NCBI RefSeq assembly: GCF_017813335.1
Contig: NZ_JAGIYY010000001.1
Span: forward strand, 1,290,001-1,354,000
DNA length: 64,000 nucleotides
Direction: 5' to 3'
From: Tianweitania sediminis
Lineage (GTDB): Bacteria; Pseudomonadota; Alphaproteobacteria; Rhizobiales; Rhizobiaceae
Position numbers and translations under genes: made by a program. Shown here in pieces: positions 25,105 to 31,479 of the stretch; the stretch's first letter is position 1, and each line of letters opens with the position of its first letter. Below the pieces are notes generated by a model. That model did no database searches and was not told where the DNA came from. It saw nothing but the letters and a program-made list of their open reading frames with translations.

Positions 25105-25410
25105 ATGAAGAACCAGCTGTCCAGCGCGCTTGCAGTCCTTCTTCTGATCGGAGGAACGGCAGCCGCAACGGCACAAACCGTCGTGATTGCTCCGGAACAG
25201 GAAACGGTGATCCGCGAATACGTCCGCAAGGAACCGCTCGCTTCGATCAAGCTGCCTGGCGTGGAGCTGAACGTCGGTTCGACCGTCCCTGAGACCGTCG
25301 AACTTCATGAAATCAACTCGCCCGACATCAGCTACCGCTACGTGGTTGTCGATGATCGGACCGTACTGGTCGATCCCGGCACGCGCCAGATCGTACGGGT
25401 GCTCGACTAA
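25105..25410 (+). CDS. DUF1236 exported protein
   Basis: A 101-residue protein with a signal peptide (MKNQLSSALAVLLLIGGTAA, cleavage after ATAQ) and one DUF1236 domain (about residues 40-100; VPETVELHEI and RYVVVDDRTVLVDPGTRQIV). DUF1236 proteins are frequent in Hyphomicrobiales and lack a known function. They resemble small periplasmic or surface beta proteins. AAGGAG precedes the ATG. An EcfG-type promoter lies upstream, so stress induction is likely. The Gly/Ser repeat gene follows after 96 bp. Confidence 0.88.
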   Translation: MKNQLSSALAVLLLIGGTAAATAQTVVIAPEQETVIREYVRKEPLASIKLPGVELNVGSTVPETVELHEINSPDISYRYVVVDDRTVLVDPGTRQIVRVLD

Positions 25411-25506
25411 GCTTTTTTCCACATCGACGCAGCGGTCCCACAGAAGGAGCGCGCGTTTCCCGGAGCCAAAGGCTCCAAGAGAGAAAACACCCAAGGAGAG
25501 TTCAAC

Positions 25507-26124
25507 ATGAAACTCATCAAGCAAAGCTCGCTCGCGTTGATGCTGCTCGCAGGCACCACGCTTTCAGCCTACGCACAGTCCAGCAGCACCGTCGGAACCG
25601 GCGGCACCTCGGCTGGTGGAGGGACCTCGTCCTCGACCGTCGGCACCGGTGGCTCGTCAGCCGGCAGCTGTGACGCTTCTTCCGGAAACTGCGGCTCCGG
25701 CTCGGCTTCGACGCTGGGCACCGGCGGTACGTCGGCTGGCGGCGGCACGTCCTCGTCGTCGGTTGGCACCGGTGGTTCGGCTGCCGGTTCCGGCGACAGT
25801 GGTTCGGGTTCGGCTTCGACGCTGGGCACCGGCGGTACGTCGGCTGGCGGCGGCACGTCCTCGTCCTCGGTTGGCACGGGTGGTTCGGCTGCCGGTTCCG
25901 GCGACAGCGGCTCGGGTTCGGCTTCCACGCTGGGCACCGGCGGTACGTCGGCTGGCGGCGGCACGTCCTCGTCGTCGGTTGGCACCGGCGGTACGTCGGC
26001 TGGCGGCGGCACGTCCTCGTCATCGGTCGGCACCGCCGGCTCTTCGGCCGCTGCCCAGGACGACGCTTCCAACAAGAAGTGCCCTCCCGGACAGGCGAAA
26101 AAGAACGGCGGCAAGTGCGACTAA
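25507..26124 (+). CDS. Exported Gly/Ser/Thr repeat protein
   Basis: A 205-residue protein with a signal peptide (MKLIKQSSLALMLLAGTTLS, cleavage after AYAQ) and a mature part almost entirely of Gly, Ser, Thr and Ala. It has a 36-residue repeat (SASTLGTGGTSAGGGTSSSS followed by VGTGGSAAGSGDSGSG), itself built from the shorter unit GTGGTSAGGGTSSSSV. The C-terminus is a short basic cysteine tail (KKCPPGQAKKNGGKCD), and one more pair of Cys occurs near residues 55-62. AAGGAG precedes the ATG and a terminator follows. No known family. The composition suggests a flexible surface or matrix protein. A shorter paralogue is at 26595-27029. Confidence 0.75.
   Translation: MKLIKQSSLALMLLAGTTLSAYAQSSSTVGTGGTSAGGGTSSSTVGTGGSSAGSCDASSGNCGSGSASTLGTGGTSAGGGTSSSSVGTGGSAAGSGDSGSGSASTLGTGGTSAGGGTSSSSVGTGGSAAGSGDSGSGSASTLGTGGTSAGGGTSSSSVGTGGTSAGGGTSSSSVGTAGSSAAAQDDASNKKCPPGQAKKNGGKCD
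25702..25992 (+). repeat. In-frame 108-bp tandem repeats
   Basis: Two complete 108-bp units (25702-25809 and 25810-25917) and a 75-bp partial third encode the 36-residue repeat. The units are nearly identical at DNA level, differing mainly at synonymous positions, which indicates recent duplication or ongoing homogenisation. Copy number may vary between strains. Confidence 0.85.
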
Positions 26125-26131
26125 AACAACC

Positions 26132-26156
26132 GGCACCGGCCTTCCTGGCCGGTGCC
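26132..26156 (+). terminator. Rho-independent terminator
   Basis: GGCACCGGCC, loop TTCCT and GGCCGGTGCC form a perfect 10-bp stem followed by ACTTTTC, 8 bp after the stop of the repeat-protein gene. Confidence 0.85.
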
Positions 26157-26174
26157 ACTTTTCGGAGAAGCCTC

Positions 26175-26585
26175 ATGCGTATTCGGCGCCACTCACGCCT
26201 TCTCGGCGCGATGCTTGTTTTCACGGCCTTTGCAGCGGAGCCTGCCGTCGCAGAAACGGTGAAATCCGGCACCTGCGTCGAACAGGAACAGTCGCAGCCA
26301 CAGGGCTCCGGAAGCCGCCTGTCCGCCCGATCATCAGCCGGATCGGTGTCAACCCATGTTGAAGCGGGGAATGGCAGAGTTTCCGCGGGAACAAGCCTCG
26401 GTGCGACGCAGGATCATGAGCAACAGGTGGGCGGTGCGGGTACGCAAAACCAGCAGTCGCGTCGGAGCGTCACCGTGACGTCTTCGAGCGGAAGCAGCGC
26501 CAGCAGCGCCGTGAGCTCCTCCAGCGGAAACGCAGGAACGGCAGCGGTTTCGGGAAGCGGCGACTGCGTGATCATTTCGGACTAG
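26175..26585 (+). CDS. Exported Ser-rich hypothetical protein
   Basis: A 136-residue protein with a signal peptide (MRIRRHSRLLGAMLVFTAFA, cleavage after AVA near residue 26). The mature part is Ser/Gly/Gln-rich (QPQGSGSRLSARSSAGSVS, TSSSGSSASSAVSSSSG) with a Cys near each end (GTCVEQEQ and SGDCVIIS), which could close a disulfide loop. GGAGAAG precedes the ATG at 26175. No family recognised. It belongs to the same run of low-complexity exported proteins and ends 9 bp before the next gene, so those two are co-transcribed. Confidence 0.65.
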   Translation: MRIRRHSRLLGAMLVFTAFAAEPAVAETVKSGTCVEQEQSQPQGSGSRLSARSSAGSVSTHVEAGNGRVSAGTSLGATQDHEQQVGGAGTQNQQSRRSVTVTSSSGSSASSAVSSSSGNAGTAAVSGSGDCVIISD

Positions 26586-26594
26586 GAGCACAAC

Positions 26595-27029
26595 ATGTAC
26601 ACGAAATTGTTCGGTATCCTGCTTTTGGGGGCAACCCTCACGAGCACCGCCTTGGCCGAGGACCTGCCGAGTTCGGCGACGGTTGGCAGCGGCGGTTCGG
26701 CTGCGGCTGGAGGGACATCCGCTTCGACCGTTGGCACTGGTGGCATTTCGGAAGGTGTGGATGGGAGCCAAAGCTCATCCATCGCTTCTGGCGGCAGTGC
26801 GGCAACGGCGGATGGCAAAGCGCGAAGCGACACGAAAACCGTCGAGAACCCCAATCAGTTGAAGTCGCAGTCCAAGGCCATGGCGCAGGACAAGGGGACT
26901 TTCTCACGGTCGCAAACAAAAACACGCGTTCGCGACGATGCACTGACCAGCACAACCCGATCCATGTCGCATGTGCCGGGTGAAAAGCCCGTGAAAAGCA
27001 CCACCACGACCGAGGTGCAGCCTCAATAA
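26595..27029 (+). CDS. Exported Gly/Ser repeat protein, paralogue
   Basis: A 144-residue protein with a signal peptide (MYTKLFGILLLGATLTSTAL, cleavage after ALA). Residues 27-50 (SATVGSGGSAAAGGTSASTV) follow the same pattern as the repeat protein at 25507-26124, so the two are paralogues. The C-terminal half is polar and charged (QLKSQSKAMAQDKGTFSRSQ, then TTTTEV) without Cys. The ribosome site is GGAG 8 bp before the ATG. It is probably co-transcribed with the Ser-rich gene. No known function. Confidence 0.7.
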   Translation: MYTKLFGILLLGATLTSTALAEDLPSSATVGSGGSAAAGGTSASTVGTGGISEGVDGSQSSSIASGGSAATADGKARSDTKTVENPNQLKSQSKAMAQDKGTFSRSQTKTRVRDDALTSTTRSMSHVPGEKPVKSTTTTEVQPQ

Positions 27030-27090
27030 GGCTGAGCCTTCTGCCAATCGGTAGCCCTTCAACGCTGGCGGGCGATCATCCGTCCAGCCC

Positions 27091-27130
27091 GGGCCCGGCC
27101 GCATCCCTGATCCCATCGGTGGCCGGGCCC
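27091..27130. other. GC-rich inverted repeat upstream of the BA14K-like gene
   Basis: GGGCCCGGCC (27091-27100) and GGCCGGGCCC (27121-27130) form a perfect 10-bp stem with a 20-nt loop, 62 bp after one gene and 24 bp before the next. No T run follows, so a simple terminator is unlikely. It may stop ribosome or polymerase read-through or shield the 5' end. Confidence 0.6.
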
Positions 27131-27153
27131 CCAACCAAGAGGCGGGCAAGACA

Positions 27154-27627
27154 TTGAAAGCAGTTCTGCTGATCCTGAGCGGATTTCTCGTCACCAGCGG
27201 TGCTTTTGCAGGCGGGGTTGTCTACGCGGTTTCCCTTCTCACGGTGAAAACGGGACCCGTCACGACGCTGAACATGGACTGGGAGAGTGCCTGGACCACG
27301 GAACCGGTGCGCATTGTTGCCGCCGAGACTTCTGGGAGGGAGGAACCGGAGCCCCCCACGTCCAAGAGCAGGATCAAAGTCGAGGCCCGCTTGGTAGAAG
27401 CGATTGATGAACAAGTGGCGCTCGACAACTTGGTCACGGCCTCATTCGAAGACAGCGCTCCGTCGGACGCTCCGGCAGTTCTGCCAGTCACCCAAGCGCA
27501 TCTGGACTGGTGTGCCGATCGCTACCGCTCCTATGACGCGGCAACCGACAGTTACACAAGCTACAGTGGGAAAACGCGGCCTTGCCGCTCGCCTTATGGG
27601 ACCGAGAATGGAACGGCTCCGCGATAA
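27154..27627 (+). CDS. Exported BA14K-like protein
   Basis: A 157-residue protein with a signal peptide or anchor (residues 1-28) and a C-terminal BA14K-type motif (HLDWCADRYRSYDAATDSY, about residues 119-137), followed by SGKTRPCRSPY. The conserved pattern is W-C-x3-Y-R-S-Y-D with a second Cys. BA14K was first described as a Brucella immunoreactive protein with lectin-like behaviour. The start is TTG at 27154, with GAGGCGGG 8 bp upstream. The middle section is acidic and unstructured. Confidence 0.72.
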   Translation: MKAVLLILSGFLVTSGAFAGGVVYAVSLLTVKTGPVTTLNMDWESAWTTEPVRIVAAETSGREEPEPPTSKSRIKVEARLVEAIDEQVALDNLVTASFEDSAPSDAPAVLPVTQAHLDWCADRYRSYDAATDSYTSYSGKTRPCRSPYGTENGTAPR

Positions 27628-27764
27628 CCCACGACTTGTTTAGGCTCACTTTAGCGACCCAGTCAGCCAAAGGTCTCACAAACCTCGGCAAAACCTCCAT
27701 CGGCCGCAGCAGGAATTAACCGATCCATGTTAGCTTGGGTTCAATACCCACGTGGATTCCAGGC

Positions 27765-29987
27765 ATGCCATCGGCTGACCCATTCTCCATCAGGCGCTTT
27801 GTCTTTACCACGGCTTTGCCGATCGTCGTGTCGGCACTGCTCGCCGCGCTTCTCGTAAGCGGCGTTCTTTATTGGTCGAGCTTGCGCGCTGACGACATCG
27901 CTGCGTCCCGGCAAGAAAGCCTGATGCGCCTGGTGATCTCGCAGCTTCGAGATCAGATCGCCCATGACCAGGAAAGCGCAACCGTCTGGGATGACGCCGT
28001 CCAGAACGTTCGAGAAGGCGACCTGAAATGGATCGATGCGAATCTCGGCTCCTGGATGCACTCCTACTTCGGTCATGACGGGGCGATTGTTCTCGATGCC
28101 GCCGACCGGCCGATCTATGCTTTTATCAACGATCAGGTCGCGCCGGCGGGGCCGACCTTTGATGCGCTTTCGGCACAGATGAAGCCGCTTGTCGGACGCA
28201 TGAGAAGCGTCATGGATTCGTGGGATGGCACCGGGCCAAGCGATCGAAGCTTGAGCCCGAGCGTGGCAGATCTCGCAGTGGTGAAGGGCCGGCCCACGGT
28301 GATCAGCGTGAAGCCGATCGTTTCCGATACAGGCGAAATCGAGCAAGCACCCGGCACGGAGCATCTGCACATCGCGCTTCGTTACCTTGACACGACGTTC
28401 CTCGCGGATCTGCGGGAAAGCTACCTGTTCGAAGAACTTCGCTTTGCTTGGGCGCTGGACACGAAGGCTGGGGAGGTTGCCGTTCCGCTCCGATCAGTTG
28501 CCGGCAAGACCCTCGGCTATCTGATCTGGACGCCGTATCGACCGGGCTCTGCCGTGATGTCGTTCATGGCGCCGGTCCTGGCGGTTCTTTTCCTTGTCAC
28601 GGCTGCAGTGCTCGCCTTCCTGATCAACCGCCTTTACAGGCGCTCCGTGAGCTTGAAGCGGCGCGAAGCGGAAGTGGAGCATCTTGCGTTGCGGGATACT
28701 CTCACAGGCCTCGGCAATCGTCTCACCTTCAACGCAGGTCTCGACGACCTTCTGAAAAAGCGCGCAGGCCGCGACAACAGCAAGGTGGCCGTTCTTTACC
28801 TCGATCTCGATCGCTTCAAAAACGTCAACGACACACTCGGGCATCCCACGGGTGATCAACTGATCTGCCAGTTCGCCGAACGGCTGGTGCGGGTGACCCG
28901 AAGCCGAGACGTGATCGGCCGCATCGGCGGGGATGAATTCACCGTTGCGCTCGCCGATGTGGACGATCAACTCGTTGCTGACGTCTGCCAACGCATCATC
29001 GAAGCCGTAGAACAGCCTTTCGACATCGACGGAAATCACATCAGCGTCGGCGTGAGCATCGGTGTGTCGCTTGCCCCGACCCATGGTTCCACCAGAACAG
29101 ACCTCCTGAGAAAAGCCGACATCGCCCTTTACCATGCGAAGAGCGCCGGGCGCGGGCGATATGCTGTTTTCGGGCAGGACATGGATGCCATCGTTCAGGA
29201 ACGGCGCTCGATCGAACAGGACTTTCGCCGCGCGCTTGACAGCGAGGACCAGATCACGGTGCTGTTCCAGCCACTGTTTTCTGCCGCAAGCGGGCAGATC
29301 ACCGGGGTGGAAGCGCTTGCGCGCTGGGATCATCCCACCAAGGGGCGCATCACACCCAGCGTCTTCATTCCGGTGGCAGAAGATACCGGATTGATCGAGC
29401 GGCTGGGTGAAAAGGTGCTGACCATCGCCTGCCGGGCGGCACGAGGCTGGGGTTCGCTCAAGGTGGCCGTCAATGTTTCGGTGGTTGAGCTTCGAAACCC
29501 GAACTACTGCATGAAGGTTGCCAACATCATCATGGCCACCGGCATCAACCCCCGCCAGCTCGAGCTTGAGGTGACCGAAAGCACCCTGGCGGACAAGAAC
29601 GGAACCTGTGAAGCCAATATCGCGGCGCTTCGCGACTTCGGCATCCGCATCGCGCTGGATGACTTCGGTACGGGTTTCTCATCGCTCAGCCGGTTGAAGC
29701 AGCTTACGGTGGACAGCATCAAGGTCGATCGGTCTTTTGTTCGCGGCATCGGAAGCTCATCGGGCAGCGATGCTTCCATCGTGCAGGCCATCATCGACCT
29801 CGCAAAGGCCACCGGGCTGAAAACCACTGCAGAAGGCGTCGAAACTGCGGAACAGGAAAAGCATCTGCAACTCGCCGGTTGTGACGACCTGCAGGGCTTC
29901 CTGATGTCGGAGCCGGTTTCGGAAGCTGCCATCACCGAACTGTTGAGCGGCAAGCACGAGAGATCGACCGCGCAACCCGTTCGCTAG
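27765..29987 (+). CDS. CHASE4-like sensor GGDEF-EAL protein
   Basis: About 740 residues: membrane helix (about 14-38), an extracytoplasmic sensor of the CHASE4 type (about 40-260, with the DDAVQNVREGDLKWIDANLG stretch), a second helix (about 266-290), GGDEF domain with intact GGDEF motif (388-392) and product-inhibition site RSRD five residues before it (379-382), and EAL domain with EAL (516-518) and DDFGTGFSSL. Both domains keep catalytic motifs, so it can in principle make and degrade cyclic-di-GMP. The ATG at 27765 is preferred over the TTG at 27735. Single gene. Confidence 0.9.
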   Translation: MPSADPFSIRRFVFTTALPIVVSALLAALLVSGVLYWSSLRADDIAASRQESLMRLVISQLRDQIAHDQESATVWDDAVQNVREGDLKWIDANLGSWMHSYFGHDGAIVLDAADRPIYAFINDQVAPAGPTFDALSAQMKPLVGRMRSVMDSWDGTGPSDRSLSPSVADLAVVKGRPTVISVKPIVSDTGEIEQAPGTEHLHIALRYLDTTFLADLRESYLFEELRFAWALDTKAGEVAVPLRSVAGKTLGYLIWTPYRPGSAVMSFMAPVLAVLFLVTAAVLAFLINRLYRRSVSLKRREAEVEHLALRDTLTGLGNRLTFNAGLDDLLKKRAGRDNSKVAVLYLDLDRFKNVNDTLGHPTGDQLICQFAERLVRVTRSRDVIGRIGGDEFTVALADVDDQLVADVCQRIIEAVEQPFDIDGNHISVGVSIGVSLAPTHGSTRTDLLRKADIALYHAKSAGRGRYAVFGQDMDAIVQERRSIEQDFRRALDSEDQITVLFQPLFSAASGQITGVEALARWDHPTKGRITPSVFIPVAEDTGLIERLGEKVLTIACRAARGWGSLKVAVNVSVVELRNPNYCMKVANIIMATGINPRQLELEVTESTLADKNGTCEANIAALRDFGIRIALDDFGTGFSSLSRLKQLTVDSIKVDRSFVRGIGSSSGSDASIVQAIIDLAKATGLKTTAEGVETAEQEKHLQLAGCDDLQGFLMSEPVSEAAITELLSGKHERSTAQPVR

Positions 29988-30020
29988 CCACTCTTCATGG
30001 CCTGCCAGAGCGATCATCAG

Positions 30021-30218
30021 CGTCGGGTCACCCGATCTTTGTCGCAAGAAGGCCATGTTGACTTGGCTCGTCGCTCTTCAGTTCTCCGGAATGTTTCCTT
30101 CAAGATGACCTGAAGCCGCGGCAGGTTGACCTCGTAAGGCAGGTCGCGGATGCTTTGCGTCAGGATGTTCAGTGCTCTGCGCGCTTCCACCGGGGTTCTG
30201 ATTGATCACGGCATCTGT
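30021..30218 (-). pseudogene. Remnant of a LacI-family regulator C-terminus
   Basis: Minus-strand translation gives DAVINQNP (about 30215-30192) and then, after a frameshift, VEARRALNILTQSIRDLPYE and NLPRLQVILKETF. Joined as AVINQNP(R)VEARRAL this matches the C-terminal INQNPRxEAxxAL pattern of LacI-family sugar regulators. No start, DNA-binding domain or ligand domain can be found upstream, so only a frameshifted tail remains. It lies next to a ribose-type ABC operon that now has a GntR regulator in its cluster. Confidence 0.6.
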
Positions 30219-30519
30219 AGGTTCGAGCGCATCTGTGGCTGGCTCACAAGCTCGCCAACGGCTACTTGGACGCGGTGGGACTTTTCCAATCGCTGAAGCG
30301 CCAATTGGAAGGCCAGGCAGTGCTTTTCATCCGGTGGAAATGTCGTCGATCGCTATGTTTGACGGCTCTTACTCCCAGAAGCACTAAGCGTCGGCAAAAT
30401 CGCCATGCGCTTCGGTCCGCATCGGCGGTTCGACAGCGACCGGGCGGGAAGGCCGCTTTAAGTGTGGACTTCTAAACTGATGGCCGACCGAGCATTGAGA
30501 CTTCCGCTCGGGTGATCCT
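30219..30519. other. Non-coding stretch between the LacI remnant and the ABC operon
   Basis: About 300 bases. Short open frames occur on both strands but none has a ribosome site or recognisable protein pattern. It is probably decayed coding sequence upstream of the LacI tail, but I cannot align it to anything. Confidence 0.4.
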
Positions 30520-31479
30520 CTAGGACGCTTGTCGTCCGATCCGTGTCCCGGCTACCGACAAGACGGCGATGATCACCACGCCCTGGAGGATGTCCTGCGC
30601 GCCGGGCGGCAGGCCCGCGATCTGCATCGTGGTAACGATCATCACGAGAAGCATGCCCCCGAGCAGCGTGCCGAAGGCGGTGGCGCTGCCACCCGCGATC
30701 AGCGTCCCTCCCAACACCACGGCGCCGACCGACTGCAGGAGATAGGGCGTGCCCATCTCCAGAAAGGCTCCGCCGGCATAGCCTGACAAAAGCATTCCCG
30801 TGAGCGAAGAAAGGGCCGCACTGATCACGAATGTGGACGCGATCGTGCTTTTGACCCGCACCCCGGCGAGGCGCGCCGCTTCCAGGCTTTGGCCGACCGC
30901 GAACAGCTGGCGGCCGTAGGCGCTGCGGGCAAGCATGAAGCCGATGACCACCGCAACAAGGATCGCGACGATCACCATCACCGGCAACTCGCCGACCCGA
31001 CCCGTGGCTACCCAGGCAAGAAGGGGAGGTCGACTGAACGTGTTGATCTGTGCATTCACGATCATCACGCCGGTGGCAAGAATATAGCCGCTGGCCAAGG
31101 TGGCGATCATGGCTGGAATGCGTAGCCCCAGCACCAGAAGGGCGTTGAACAAGCCGATGGCTATTCCGCCGGAAAGCACGATCGCGAGGCTCAGGAGAAA
31201 GCCCGCATCTGTGCCGTTCGCGGTCATGACGCTGAGATAAGCGGCGAGCGTCACGGTGCTGGGGATAGAAAGGTCGATGTTGCCGCGGCCGGTGGTGATC
31301 ACCAGCATCTGCCCCAAGGCCGGCAGGAGGAGGAAGGATGCTGAAACCGCAACGCCGGTCAGCGAATAGATGCTGAAGCGGGCGGTGAGGACTGTGAGAG
31401 CTCCCCAAAGGATCAGGATGCCGAGAAGCGGCCAGATCCAGCGGCGGCGGCGAAGAAAGGCAAGGGTGCTTTCAGCCAT
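30520..31479 (-). CDS. Sugar ABC transporter permease (ribose/RbsC type)
   Basis: A 319-residue inner-membrane permease with about 9-10 hydrophobic segments of the BPD_transp_2 (RbsC) family. The conserved region GRGNIDLSIPSTVTLAAYLS (about residues 63-82) and the coupling loop YGRQLFAVGQSLEAARLAGV (about 188-207) are present. The ATG at 31479 follows GGAGG and overlaps the upstream fusion gene by 8 bp. It would pair with the permease half of that fusion to form the channel. Last gene of the minus-strand operon. The likely cargo is a branched pentose or its lactone or acid, from the apionate genes upstream. Confidence 0.88.
   Translation of the reverse strand: MAESTLAFLRRRRWIWPLLGILILWGALTVLTARFSIYSLTGVAVSASFLLLPALGQMLVITTGRGNIDLSIPSTVTLAAYLSVMTANGTDAGFLLSLAIVLSGGIAIGLFNALLVLGLRIPAMIATLASGYILATGVMIVNAQINTFSRPPLLAWVATGRVGELPVMVIVAILVAVVIGFMLARSAYGRQLFAVGQSLEAARLAGVRVKSTIASTFVISAALSSLTGMLLSGYAGGAFLEMGTPYLLQSVGAVVLGGTLIAGGSATAFGTLLGGMLLVMIVTTMQIAGLPPGAQDILQGVVIIAVLSVAGTRIGRQAS

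Noticed and set aside
25585-26049. Direct repeats as a possible CRISPR or mobile-element feature
   Set aside because: Units are contiguous, in frame, 108 bp long and without spacers, so they are protein repeats.
25517-26362. Open frames of 181-251 residues on either strand across the Gly/Ser repeats
   Set aside because: The 108-bp repeat has no stops in several frames. Only the frame with signal peptide, ribosome site and terminator is credible.
30202-30475. Plus-strand frames of 61-69 residues after the GGDEF-EAL gene
   Set aside because: There is no ribosome site and no protein pattern, and the region is next to a decayed gene.
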